This document shows positions 1 through 7,680 of a DNA stretch of 64,000 bases, piece by piece. The notes under the pieces were generated by a model, which saw only the letters and a program-made list of their open reading frames with translations, was not told where the DNA came from and made no database searches. Position 1 is the first letter of the stretch, and each line of letters starts with the position of its first letter. The stretch spans positions 620,001 through 684,000 of the forward strand of contig NZ_JACYOF010000001.1 of assembly GCF_014932895.1 (NCBI RefSeq). The letters run 5' to 3'. Origin of the DNA: Bacillus thuringiensis. GTDB taxonomy: Bacteria; Bacillota; Bacilli; Bacillales; Bacillaceae_G. Both the position numbers and the translations under genes were made by a program.

Positions 1-882
1 ATTCTTTTCTTCTTTCTGTTTTTGTAATTCCTCTTTCGAAACAAATTTCAGCCTTATTCCATCTTCATTTTCCGTCTCATCTACTTTTGTAAAACTTTCT
101 TTATCCCAGTCAAATAAATCGAATATATCATCTTGTCGACTACTTTTTTCCGGTTTGGTAACAGCTACTGTTGGAGGTAATCTATAGTGATCTGGTCCAA
201 ACAAATTCTTACCTGTACTTGCATCAATAAACGCATGACTAGGTTCTGGTTCATACAGAAGGTGATACCCTTTTACTTTTTCCCCATTTTCATATACACA
301 TGAGGAGAATGTTAAATCAGCAAATACCAGCCTCATATCTTGTCTAGCCTTCAGGTTATCTAGAATAATACTCTCCTCAACAATTTCACTTGGCCATAAC
401 GGCGGCTTTTCCTGTATACTTTCTCGTCCGTTATAACGGAAATTCACAACATTCCCTGAAGGATGAACTCGCACAACACATCCTGTATCCGGCAATGGAT
501 ATCCATTCACTTCTTGCATATATTTTATTTCTTTCCAACCACGCCAGTCGTCTTTAACTGACATATATGTATAAAATTCTAATCCTTCTTCCACATATTT
601 TTTTATAAATACATTTGCAATCTCTCTTGCCTTATTCTCCTCTATCACTTCTTTATCACTCGAAAAATAATTTTCATCATCTATCCTAAATTCAATTACA
701 TTACCAGTATGTCTATTTAATGAAACTTGTATCTGTTTCTCCTCATTCTCTTTATGTCCCCACCATAATAGATGATGAGGATCATCCACTCCTTCTTGAT
801 CATCTACAACAAGACTATATTCATCTGGAATTTCAATAATATGAGCCACTTGTTCTTTTCTTTCTTTATCTTTTTGATTCAT
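1..882 (-). CDS. Partial YcdB/YcdC-like hypothetical protein (3' end cut by window edge)
   Basis: The frame is open from the left window edge to a start near 882, giving about 294 residues without the C terminus. Two ATGs stand in tandem (885 and 882); I chose 882 because GGGAG then lies 8 nt upstream. No signal peptide or membrane segment is visible. The chain shows alternating strands of the kind seen in YcdB/YcdC and PepSY-like repeats, with phrases such as GNVIEFRID, GNVVNFRYNG and IDASTGKNLFGP, suggesting at least two such repeats. Function is unknown. The family match is from memory of pattern, so moderate. It reads away from rpmG, from which a terminator separates it. Confidence 0.6.
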   Translation of the reverse strand, partial: MNQKDKERKEQVAHIIEIPDEYSLVVDDQEGVDDPHHLLWWGHKENEEKQIQVSLNRHTGNVIEFRIDDENYFSSDKEVIEENKAREIANVFIKKYVEEGLEFYTYMSVKDDWRGWKEIKYMQEVNGYPLPDTGCVVRVHPSGNVVNFRYNGRESIQEKPPLWPSEIVEESIILDNLKARQDMRLVFADLTFSSCVYENGEKVKGYHLLYEPEPSHAFIDASTGKNLFGPDHYRLPPTVAVTKPEKSSRQDDIFDLFDWDKESFTKVDETENEDGIRLKFVSKEELQKQKEEKN

Positions 883-937
883 CATACCCTCTCCCGTTAC
901 AATTTAAGGTAATTATAACAAACAAAACCAAAACTCA

Positions 938-967
938 TAAAAAAAGACTAGAGAAATCTCTAGTCTT
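938..967 (-). terminator. Terminator of rpmG
   Basis: A perfect stem (GACTAGAGA with its complement around a two-base loop, 946-965) is followed on the minus strand by a run of T. It begins immediately after the rpmG stop codon. Confidence 0.85.
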
Positions 968-1117
968 CTACTTCGTTTCACGATGTAATGTTACTCGCTT
1001 TAATCGTGGACAATATTTTTTTAGTTCGATGCGCTCGGGATTGTTTCGTTTATTTTTTTTAGAAATATAATTACGATCACCGCACTCCGTACAAGCTAAT
1101 GTAATATTTACACGCAT
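968..1117 (-). CDS. rpmG: 50S ribosomal protein L33, three-cysteine form
   Basis: This encodes 49 residues, the usual L33 length, starting [17 protein letters not shown] and ending TLHRETK. L33 is a small protein of the large ribosomal subunit. Zinc-binding copies carry two CxxC pairs; zinc-free copies have lost them. Here the first pair (CTEC, residues 9 and 12) is intact, but the second is reduced to one cysteine in KYCPRLKR, so three of four ligands remain. Start is ATG with an AGGAG-type site upstream. A Zur-type palindrome covers the promoter region, which fits a copy expressed when zinc is scarce. It is monocistronic, with its own terminator. The identity is certain; the zinc status is inferred. 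Confidence 0.93.
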   Translation of the reverse strand: MRVNITLACTECGDRNYISKKNKRNNPERIELKKYCPRLKRVTLHRETK

Positions 1118-1150
1118 ATGTAATTCTCCTTTCTTTCAAAGATTGCAACT

Positions 1151-1202
1151 AAAACGTAATGATTACGATTTAAATATTATAAAACTTTATTCTATTTGTC
1201 AA
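1151..1202 (-). promoter_or_regulatory. Zur box and promoter of rpmG
   Basis: CGTAATGATTACG (1155-1167), flanked by A and T runs, matches the known Bacillus Zur operator core (CGTAATnATTACG). On the minus strand a TTGACA element (1197-1202) and a TATAAT (1176-1181, spacer 15; TAATAT gives 17) lie just upstream, so bound Zur would sit over the transcription start and block rpmG. Confidence 0.85.
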
Positions 1203-1208
1203 TTCCAA

Positions 1209-1240
1209 AACAAAAGGATTCTAAATAGAACCCTTTTGTT
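1209..1240 (-). terminator. Terminator of the nitroreductase gene
   Basis: CAAAAGGATTCTA pairs with TAGAACCCTTTTG around AA, with T-rich sequence following on the minus strand. It lies between the nitroreductase stop codon and the rpmG promoter. Confidence 0.7.
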
Positions 1241-1261
1241 TTTAATAATCTATACCTTTTA

Positions 1262-1885
1262 TTAAAATGTTTCGTATGTAACAAACTCACTAATCGGCTT
1301 TCGATATCCCCGTGGGCGAATTTTAATAGTATCACTTTTCCCTATCGTAATCATTAAGACAGGTACTACATGCTCCGGCATATTTAATTCATTTTGTACT
1401 GCCTTTTCATCGAAACCGATCATTGGACACGTATCATAGCCGTAATATTTAGCTGCGTACATAAAAGTCATCGCACTTAACGAAGCATTTCTAATTGCTT
1501 CCTCTTCCATGAAACGTTCCCCTTTTCCTTCATATAACCCTTTCGTTTGCCTGATCGTATCCTCATATTCACATTCATCAATCATTTTTAAAACCTTCAT
1601 ACCGAAATAAATATTTTCAACATTTTGGTATGCTCTCTTATCACCACAAACTAGCACTACCGCAGATGCACTCGATACTTTATATTGTCCAAATGCTAAC
1701 TCTTTTAATTTTTCTTTTCGCTCTTGATCACGAATTACGACATAATGTGCATGTTGCAAATTATAACAAGATGGAGAAAGCTTTGTTAACTCAAATATTT
1801 TTTTAAAATCCTCATCAGGGATTTCTATGCCTTGTATAAATTTCATTGCGGAACGTCTAGCAATTGCTAATTCTTCAAAGTTCAC
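1262..1885 (-). CDS. Nitroreductase family protein
   Basis: The 207-residue protein fits the FMN-dependent nitroreductase fold: an N-terminal RRS motif (ARRSAMKF) that usually contacts the flavin phosphate, a PSCYNLQHAHYVVIRD segment typical of the substrate/FMN pocket, and a C-terminal IGKSDTIKIRPRGYRKP tail. Such enzymes reduce nitroaromatics, quinones or similar acceptors with NAD(P)H as cytosolic homodimers; the natural substrate here is unknown. Translation starts at GTG with GAGGAGG upstream. It stands alone, with a terminator downstream. The family call is firm; no precise gene name is justified. Confidence 0.88.
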   Translation of the reverse strand: MNFEELAIARRSAMKFIQGIEIPDEDFKKIFELTKLSPSCYNLQHAHYVVIRDQERKEKLKELAFGQYKVSSASAVVLVCGDKRAYQNVENIYFGMKVLKMIDECEYEDTIRQTKGLYEGKGERFMEEEAIRNASLSAMTFMYAAKYYGYDTCPMIGFDEKAVQNELNMPEHVVPVLMITIGKSDTIKIRPRGYRKPISEFVTYETF

Positions 1886-2126
1886 CGTATATCCTCCTCA
1901 ATAACCATAAATTAAAATATACATTAATCCATACAAACGGATAAATCAAACGAAAACACTTTAAATTACGGATAATAATTATGATTTACAAAAAAAAAGA
2001 CAAAAAGCTGAAACAATTAGTTCATACGAAATTCACACGAATCTATTACTATAAGAATTGTACATAGTGAACTTATTAACAATCACGTTTATTCATATAG
2101 AAACTTATTCGAAAGGAGTTGAAAGT

Positions 2127-2198
2127 ATGAAAACTAAATATCGTTTTATGATCTCATCATTTGCTGCTTGCGCTTATATGATTTGGTATTTAGTATAA
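2127..2198 (+). CDS. 23-residue hydrophobic peptide upstream of relP
   Basis: A short frame (MKTKYRFMISSF to WYLV) follows a strong GAAAGGAG site 8 bases before its ATG. The N terminus is basic (K, K, R) and the rest is hydrophobic, as in a tiny single-pass membrane peptide. It ends 40 bases before the relP start on the same strand, so it could be a separate small gene or a leader peptide. No homologue is recognised. Support is the ribosome binding site and composition only. Confidence 0.45.
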   Translation: MKTKYRFMISSFAACAYMIWYLV

Positions 2199-2238
2199 TA
2201 ACAACTTCACTTGTAATTAGGAAAAGGTGTGTATATAA

Positions 2239-2889
2239 ATGGAATATAATCAATCAACAGTTAACTACTGGAAAGCTTTTGTATTACCGTATACATTTGC
2301 TTTAGAAGAGTTAAAAACTAAATTTGAAATTATGAATCGGGAAGCTCAATTTTTAGAGGATTACAACCCGTTTGAACATATAAAAACAAGACTAAAACAA
2401 CCTGAAAGTATTATTAAGAAGCTGGAACGTAAAAATTTATTACCAACAGTTGAAAATGCTCAAACGCATTTACAAGATATCATTGGCATTCGTATCACAT
2501 GTTGCTTCGTAGAAGATATCTATCATTTAAAAGAAGTCATTCAAAAGCGTGAGGATATGGAAATCATAGAAGTAAAAGATTATATCGCTAATCCAAAACA
2601 AAATGGCTATAAAAGCTTACACATGATTATTAAATATCCTTTATCACTCAATTCTGGTACAAAAGATGTATTTGCAGAAATTCAGTTACGTACGCTAGCA
2701 ATGGACTTTTGGGCAAGTTTAGAACATAAACTTTATTATAAATATGAAGGGAAAATACCTGAGTATTTAAAAGATGAACTACATGATGCAGCAATGAAAG
2801 CTGAAGATCTTGATAATAAAATGGCAACAATTCGCCAAGATATTGATGATATTGAAGCCTGCTCAAATCAAATTATGTTACCACTATAA
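2239..2889 (+). CDS. relP: Small alarmone synthetase RelP (GTP pyrophosphokinase, YwaC-type)
   Basis: The 216-residue protein is a stand-alone (p)ppGpp synthetase domain without hydrolase or regulatory regions. It transfers pyrophosphate from ATP to GTP/GDP, raising the stringent-response alarmone in the cytosol. Diagnostic stretches are IIGIRITCCFVEDIY, VKDYIANPKQNGYKSLH, EIQLRTLAMDFWASLEHKLYYK and the C-terminal helices. The wording DFWASLEHK-YYK and the N-terminal FALEELKTKFEI resemble Bacillus YwaC (RelP) more than YjbM (RelQ), so RelP is preferred. It has its own terminator. The bifunctional Rel enzyme is also in this window (54424-56607). Stress control by an ECF sigma factor is known for ywaC, but I saw no clear site here. 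Confidence 0.88.
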   Translation: MEYNQSTVNYWKAFVLPYTFALEELKTKFEIMNREAQFLEDYNPFEHIKTRLKQPESIIKKLERKNLLPTVENAQTHLQDIIGIRITCCFVEDIYHLKEVIQKREDMEIIEVKDYIANPKQNGYKSLHMIIKYPLSLNSGTKDVFAEIQLRTLAMDFWASLEHKLYYKYEGKIPEYLKDELHDAAMKAEDLDNKMATIRQDIDDIEACSNQIMLPL

Positions 2890-2920
2890 AAAAGGTTCTC
2901 TTCAATGAGAACCTTTTTTC
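2888..2920 (+). terminator. Terminator of relP
   Basis: AAAAAGGTTCTC and GAGAACCTTTTTT form a 12-bp stem around a six-base loop, with T run, directly after the relP stop codon. Confidence 0.9.
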
Positions 2921-2933
2921 CAATTTGTGAGGA

Positions 2934-2980
2934 CTAATAATTAGTGGGGGATGGCCCCCACTAATTAAAGCTTCACTTTA
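2934..2980 (+). repeat. bcr1-like 3' fragment
   Basis: Contains a GTGGGGG/CCCCCAC hairpin followed by ATTAAAGCTTCACTTTAT, the same 3' end seen in the fuller copy at 45875-46031 and the fragment at 60753-60814. The 5' half of the element is absent. The terminal TTTAT overlaps the stop codon of the neighbouring lipoprotein gene. The name bcr1 is from memory of B. cereus group repeats. Confidence 0.7.
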
Positions 2981-3445
2981 TTTTTTCTCTATCGTACGGA
3001 CTTCTTCAATCTTCCAGTTCTCATCTTCTTTTCCAAGCGCATACTGTACTTTCTTTTGAAGATTGACTTCCCCCTCTATTTCCTTTTCTTTTGTTTCAAC
3101 AATAACATACCCTACTTTACTAGCTTTCATGTCTATATGTTCCAATTCAATTTTCTTATTTCCCTTTTGAAAAGCTGCTTCTTTTTGTGTTTTTAAGTCT
3201 TCAGCACTAGGCATTTTCTTTGAAAATAACTCCATGTGTTCAGCAAATTTTTTTTCATTCGTCGTCCGTACAAATGCCTTAATAACATCTTGAATAGACT
3301 TTTCTTCTTCTTTCGTTATCTGTACCTTTTCCTCAGTTTTTTTCGTGGTAGGTTTTTGTTCTATATTATTCTCATGAGTTTGACATCCAACTAGCAATAA
3401 TACAAATACTAGAAAGGATCCTATTCCCCTAAAAAAAATCCTCAT
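2978..3445 (-). CDS. Putative lipoprotein of unknown function
   Basis: The 155-residue protein begins MRIFFRGIGSFLVFVLLLVGC: basic start, hydrophobic core and a lipobox (LVGC), so it should be lipid-anchored on the outer face of the membrane. The mature part starts with a Lys/Glu/Thr-rich linker and continues with a region (DVIKAFVRTTNEKKFAEHMELFSK) resembling NTF2-like or DUF-type small domains seen in Bacillus lipoproteins. I chose the ATG at 3445 because GGAGATGG precedes it; a longer frame to 3493 would run through the terminator of the upstream phosphatase gene. No ligand or partner can be named. The stop codon falls within the adjacent repeat fragment. Confidence 0.75.
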   Translation of the reverse strand: MRIFFRGIGSFLVFVLLLVGCQTHENNIEQKPTTKKTEEKVQITKEEEKSIQDVIKAFVRTTNEKKFAEHMELFSKKMPSAEDLKTQKEAAFQKGNKKIELEHIDMKASKVGYVIVETKEKEIEGEVNLQKKVQYALGKEDENWKIEEVRTIEKK

Positions 3446-3462
3446 CTTTCCATCTCCTAAAA

Positions 3463-3490
3463 AGAAAAGCGAGGCATTTCGCCTCACTTT
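3463..3490 (-). terminator. Terminator of the alkaline phosphatase gene
   Basis: A GAGGC/GCCTC stem extended by AAAG/CTTT, with a TTTTCTTTTT tail on the minus strand, lies 10 bases after the phosphatase stop and before the lipoprotein ribosome binding site. Confidence 0.75.
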
Positions 3491-3499
3491 CATTTATAA

Positions 3500-4885
3500 T
3501 TAGCGTCTTCCTTTATTTGGATCGCCACCGCCAACTATATCAAAGACACGTTTTGCTATATTTGTATTCTCTTGAACGCCGGAGAATAAGTATTTACCTG
3601 GTCCAAATGCATACACGTTTACATCTTCACCTGTATGTCCACCTGTTGTCCATCCTGTAACTGAGCGCTTATTGAAAATATCTTCAATCGCATTATCAAT
3701 CTTCGTCACATCTTTTGATGGAGCTATATCATTTACAGCTTTAATTTCTTCTGGCGTTAATTGTAAATCGATATATTTTTTCAATGTTTCTTCTACATTT
3801 GCACCTTTTACAATCTCATTTGCCATAAAGTCTGGTGTACGTTTTGCAGCTTTAATTGGATCTACTTTAAAGTTATATTCACCATTCGCACCTAGAGATA
3901 ATCCACCAGTAGCGTGATCTGCCGTTGCAACGACTAACGTATTTTTATCTTTTTTCGCAAACTCAATCGCTGCTTTAAATGCTCTTTCAAAGTCTTCCAT
4001 TTCACTCATTGCACCAACGATATCATTATCATGCCCAGCCCAGTCGATTTGGCTTCCTTCGACCATTAAGAAGAAACCATTTTTATTTTTGTTCAAACGC
4101 TCAATTGCTGCATTTGTCATTTCTTCTAATGAAGGTGTCTTATCGGTACGGTCAATCATTTTGTCTAAACCGCCTGGTGCAAATAAACCTAGAATTTGAT
4201 CATTTTTATCATTTAACAATTGATCTCGATCTGTTACATAGCTATAACCAGATTTCTTAAACTCTTCTGTAAGATTGCGATCTTTTCTAACAAAGTTATT
4301 TACACCGCCGCCAAGCATAACATCAACTTTATGCTTCCCTTTAATTTTCTCGTCAAAATAATCATTTGCTATTGCGTCCATATTTTTACGGCTAATATCA
4401 TGCGCACCGAAAGCAGCTGGTGTTGCATGTGTAATTTCAGAAGTTGCAACTAATCCTGTTGATTTCCCTTTTTCTTTCGCTTGTTCAAGAACCGTTTTCA
4501 CTTCCGCTTTATCATTATCAACTGCAATTGCAGCATTATATGTTTTAATCCCTGCTGACATAGCTGTTGCTGCTGATGCAGAGTCTGTAATATTTTCATG
4601 CTCATCTTCTGGATATGTTTTTTGTGTTCCTACAAGATGTTTATCGAATTCTGTAGATTCCATCTCAAATGTTTTTGGATTATCTTTCATATAACGATGA
4701 GCCGTCATGTATGAAGGGCCCATACCATCCCCAATTAATACAATTACATTTTTAATCTTTGCATTGTTTCCGTTCTCATCTGCATTAACCTCACTAGAAC
4801 GTGTAAAATTCCATGTTGCTACCGAAGTAACTGCTAACGACACCACAACTGCAAACGGCCATGCTTTTTTCACAAACTTTTTCAC
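3500..4885 (-). CDS. Alkaline phosphatase, PhoA family, secreted
   Basis: The 461-residue protein has an N-terminal signal segment (MKKFVKKAWPFAVVVSLAV) and the alkaline phosphatase fold. Visible active-site parts are the metal-binding IGDGMG near residue 53, the nucleophile in ITDSASAATAMSAG (Ser about 102), GSQIDWAGHDND, ADHATGG and the late TTGGHTGED zinc histidine. It releases phosphate from phosphomonoesters outside the membrane under phosphate starvation. The start is GTG with AGGGGGA upstream. PhoP-type direct repeats lie 79-105 bases upstream. Bacilli have several paralogues (PhoA, PhoB), so no exact symbol is given. It is monocistronic, with a terminator before the lipoprotein gene. 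Confidence 0.93.
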   Translation of the reverse strand: MKKFVKKAWPFAVVVSLAVTSVATWNFTRSSEVNADENGNNAKIKNVIVLIGDGMGPSYMTAHRYMKDNPKTFEMESTEFDKHLVGTQKTYPEDEHENITDSASAATAMSAGIKTYNAAIAVDNDKAEVKTVLEQAKEKGKSTGLVATSEITHATPAAFGAHDISRKNMDAIANDYFDEKIKGKHKVDVMLGGGVNNFVRKDRNLTEEFKKSGYSYVTDRDQLLNDKNDQILGLFAPGGLDKMIDRTDKTPSLEEMTNAAIERLNKNKNGFFLMVEGSQIDWAGHDNDIVGAMSEMEDFERAFKAAIEFAKKDKNTLVVATADHATGGLSLGANGEYNFKVDPIKAAKRTPDFMANEIVKGANVEETLKKYIDLQLTPEEIKAVNDIAPSKDVTKIDNAIEDIFNKRSVTGWTTGGHTGEDVNVYAFGPGKYLFSGVQENTNIAKRVFDIVGGGDPNKGRR

Positions 4886-4963
4886 TGTCTTGTCCCCCTA
4901 ATTAGGTTATTCATTTCCCACTATTAAATTTAATAGAAGACTGTTAAGAGAAAATTAGTTATA

Positions 4964-4990
4964 TGTAAATTTTTTGTTAACTTATGTAAA
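4964..4990 (-). promoter_or_regulatory. PhoP box upstream of alkaline phosphatase
   Basis: On the minus strand three TT(T/A)ACA hexamers occur at 10-11 base intervals (plus-strand complements at 4964-4969, 4975-4980 and 4985-4990). This matches the known PhoP-binding repeat of Bacillus and sits upstream of a phosphate-starvation gene. Confidence 0.75.
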
Positions 4991-5146
4991 TATCAGTTAT
5001 AATTTGTATAAGTTTGTCTTTTCGTATCAAGCATCATTCCCTTTACAATCTATATCTAAACAAGTTGAATTTCATTTAACGTAAATATCTTATTTTACAT
5101 TTTGAATCTATTTTTGTGAAAATAAATAGAAATGTGGTGAGCCTTT

Positions 5147-5980
5147 ATGAAAATAGTAAAACTAAATGAATCTTTCATTTTTGAATTACTCAATCTTTGC
5201 AAATCTGTTGGTTGGTTACACGATGAAATCTTTATGAAAAAACAATTCGAAATGTACCTTTCTATCGGCACACTTGTAGGTTATATTCATGAAAATAAAC
5301 TGATTGCAGCTGGAGGCGCATTTCCTTTTAAAGACAGCTTTTCTTCCATTGGTATGCTAATTGTCCATCCTAATTTTCAAAGACGAGGGATAGGACGTAT
5401 GTTGCTAAATCACTGCTTGAAACACGCTCATCCAAAACAACCAATTGCACTTATTGCGACAAAAGCTGGTGAGCCTCTATATACATCATGCGGATTTCAA
5501 ACAGTAACAACGATTCATCGTTTTGAAAAACAGACTTTTAAGACGAATACTGCTCATACACAACAAGTGAAAGAAAAAGACCTTATCTCTATTACTTCTC
5601 TCGATCAAATTGTAACTGGTGCGAATCGCTCTCTACTATACTCATTACTATTACCAGGAGCTGTACACTCTTTTAAAATCGAGAAAAATAACTGTATAGA
5701 AGCTTTTGCCTTCTGTAGACAAAAAGGGAATATATTATGTATCAATCCACTTATCGCAAAACAAGAGGAGGATGCTATTCAATTATTAAAAAAGATTTGC
5801 GAGTGTTGGAATGGCACAGTAAGGATTGATGTCCCCCACTCACAATTTACATTTCGTAAATTTCTTCAAACGGACAATTTCCAAGAAACGCTCCTTTCAC
5901 CTCTTATGATAAAAAATGGTAGCCAACTTCCTGGAAATCGTAATATGCTATTTGCTATGATAGATACAGCGTTATGTTAG
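5147..5980 (+). CDS. GNAT family N-acetyltransferase with C-terminal extension
   Basis: The 277-residue protein begins with a GNAT domain (about residues 1-130). The acetyl-CoA loop is visible as IVHPNFQRRGIGRMLL, followed by a typical YTSCGF segment. The second half (about 140-277) resembles the extra domain found in Acetyltransf_18-type proteins and may bind substrate. It transfers an acetyl group from acetyl-CoA to an amine; the substrate is unknown. Start ATG follows GTGGTGAG. The next gene begins 16 bases downstream on the same strand, so the two are probably cotranscribed. Confidence 0.85.
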   Translation: MKIVKLNESFIFELLNLCKSVGWLHDEIFMKKQFEMYLSIGTLVGYIHENKLIAAGGAFPFKDSFSSIGMLIVHPNFQRRGIGRMLLNHCLKHAHPKQPIALIATKAGEPLYTSCGFQTVTTIHRFEKQTFKTNTAHTQQVKEKDLISITSLDQIVTGANRSLLYSLLLPGAVHSFKIEKNNCIEAFAFCRQKGNILCINPLIAKQEEDAIQLLKKICECWNGTVRIDVPHSQFTFRKFLQTDNFQETLLSPLMIKNGSQLPGNRNMLFAMIDTALC

Positions 5981-5995
5981 AAAGGGGACACCTAA

Positions 5996-6880
5996 TTGAA
6001 GCGGTTTAGCTATTTTATGGTAGGTTGTCTTACTCTTACACTATTAGTAGGATGTAGTGCAGCAGAAAAGCCAGTAGAACAAGTAAAACAAGTTAAAAAT
6101 ACAATTGCAGCGAAACTAGTTACCGAGGAAAAAATGGTAGAAATAGATGGTCAAACCATTTACTTTAAAAAGATTGGTAATGAAAAGCCACCTTTACTTA
6201 TGATCCATGGATTTGGAGGATCATCAGATGGTTTCCAAAAGATTTACTCAGATTTAGCAAAAGATCATACGATTATTTCTGTTGATGCTTTAGGATTCGG
6301 ACACTCATCTAAGCCAATGGATTTTTATTATTCTTTCCCAACTCATGCAAATTTGTATTATAAGTTAATGAAAAAACTAGGTTATGACTCATTCGCAATA
6401 TTGGGGCATTCGATGGGCGGAGAAATTTCTCTTAATTTAACATATTTATACCCTGAAGCGGTTACCCACCTTATTTTAACTGACGCTACAGGCGGCCCTC
6501 ATACGTTCGTTAATAAAAAAGGTTCACCAAAACCACAGTTGTCGACTGATTTAAATACAGTTTCTTCTATTACAGATTATGATGAGAACAAAGTGAAATT
6601 CAAGCGGAATGACGAAGAGCATTATAATAAAATGAAGTTATGGCCTAGACGTCTTCAAATCAATGCAAATGAAATCAAACAACCCACTTTAATTATATGG
6701 GGTAGAAATGATAGTAGCGTTTCTTGGAAAGAAGGAGAAACGTATCATCAATTCTTAAAAAATAGCACTTTCCATATTATCGAAAAAGGCTATCACGCAC
6801 CATTTCGTCAAGAGCCACAAGAATTTGTAGGGTATGTAAAAGACTTCTTCGAAAAAAATCCTATAAGTGCTGAAAAATAA
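5996..6880 (+). CDS. Alpha/beta hydrolase lipoprotein
   Basis: The 294-residue protein starts at TTG (preceded by AAAGGGGA) with MKRFSYFMVGCLTLTLLVGC, a signal peptide with lipobox LVGC, so it should be anchored to the outer membrane face. The rest is an alpha/beta hydrolase: oxyanion HGFGG, nucleophile elbow GHSMGG, acid residue in WGRNDSSV, and histidine in GYHAPFRQEP. It probably cleaves an ester or related bond outside the cell; the substrate is unknown. It follows the acetyltransferase gene closely and ends at a strong terminator. Confidence 0.87.
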   Translation: MKRFSYFMVGCLTLTLLVGCSAAEKPVEQVKQVKNTIAAKLVTEEKMVEIDGQTIYFKKIGNEKPPLLMIHGFGGSSDGFQKIYSDLAKDHTIISVDALGFGHSSKPMDFYYSFPTHANLYYKLMKKLGYDSFAILGHSMGGEISLNLTYLYPEAVTHLILTDATGGPHTFVNKKGSPKPQLSTDLNTVSSITDYDENKVKFKRNDEEHYNKMKLWPRRLQINANEIKQPTLIIWGRNDSSVSWKEGETYHQFLKNSTFHIIEKGYHAPFRQEPQEFVGYVKDFFEKNPISAEK

Positions 6881-6914
6881 ACGGGTATCTCATTTTGAGA
6901 TACCCGTTTTCATA
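6881..6914 (+). terminator. Terminator between hydrolase and DoxX genes
   Basis: ACGGGTATCTCA pairs with TGAGATACCCGT around TTT, followed by TT; just after the hydrolase stop. It may also serve the convergent DoxX gene. Confidence 0.85.
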
Positions 6915-6916
6915 TA

Positions 6917-7417
6917 TTAAGCAGCTTGCTTTTGACGTTTTTGAGTTTTTGATCCTAATACTTTCGGGATAACGAAGCCGTCAATTCCAAGTTTTCCAGC
7001 ATTCATACCGGAAACAAGAACAAACATAGATAAGATAACCATTTCAGGGTTCACACCAATTGACCCACTAAACATATAGGAAAAGTTCATTAAAAGACCA
7101 AAAAAGACCGCTGTTTTTGTTAAACAGCCTACAATTAAACCAATTCCGACTAAAATTTCTCCCCATGTTACAAGTGTATTAAATAAATCAACGTTTGGAA
7201 TTGCAAAATCTTGTAAAAATGACGCCCACCAAGATTGAACAGCCGGTTGTGCTCCTTTAGATTTTTCAATTGCACCTTGTAAATAACCCGTTGCATCAAA
7301 TCCTTTTCCTTGTAGTTTACCGATTCCAGCCATTAACCATGTGTAACCAATATACACTCGAATTACCGCTAATACAAAAGAAACTGCTTTGTTTTCTCTT
7401 AAAAATTGAATAACCAT
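6917..7417 (-). CDS. DoxX family membrane protein
   Basis: The 166-residue protein has four predicted membrane helices: AVSFVLAVIRVYIGYTWLMAGIGK, LVTWGEILVGIGLIVGCL, TAVFFGLLMNFSYMFSG and EMVILSMFVLVSG. The opening helix with IGYTWLMAGIGKLQG and the WGEILVGIGL motif are DoxX/DoxD hallmarks. Members sit beside redox or quinone-related enzymes; the biochemical role is unclear. Start ATG follows TAGGAGGA. A Fur-like operator lies in a candidate promoter 175-189 bases upstream, suggesting iron-linked control. A second DoxX protein (CatD) is at 14605-15009. Confidence 0.85.
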   Translation of the reverse strand: MVIQFLRENKAVSFVLAVIRVYIGYTWLMAGIGKLQGKGFDATGYLQGAIEKSKGAQPAVQSWWASFLQDFAIPNVDLFNTLVTWGEILVGIGLIVGCLTKTAVFFGLLMNFSYMFSGSIGVNPEMVILSMFVLVSGMNAGKLGIDGFVIPKVLGSKTQKRQKQAA

Positions 7418-7591
7418 ATCTTCCTCCTAAAGTTGTAATTAAGTTAGTTACAGATAATATAATAACATTAGTTACTTATTTTTCAAACATTATTTCTGAA
7501 TAATTCGTGACATATGTATGAAACATTAAAAACTAATGTTTATATAGTAACTTTTATTACCTGTAAAAACTTGAACATATCATACCATAAG

Positions 7592-7606
7592 TGATAATCA
7601 TTTTCA
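7592..7606 (-). promoter_or_regulatory. Fur box within a candidate upstream promoter of the DoxX gene
   Basis: TGATAATCATTTTCA matches the 7-1-7 Fur operator with one mismatch. On the minus strand it lies between a TTTAAT-like -35 and an extended -10 (TGGTATGAT), the classic blocking position. Confidence 0.6.
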
Positions 7607-7680
7607 TTAAAAAAATATTAAAAAAATGTGAGTTAAATGTGAAACACATTTATTCTAATATAGAATAAATGCGTTTCACA

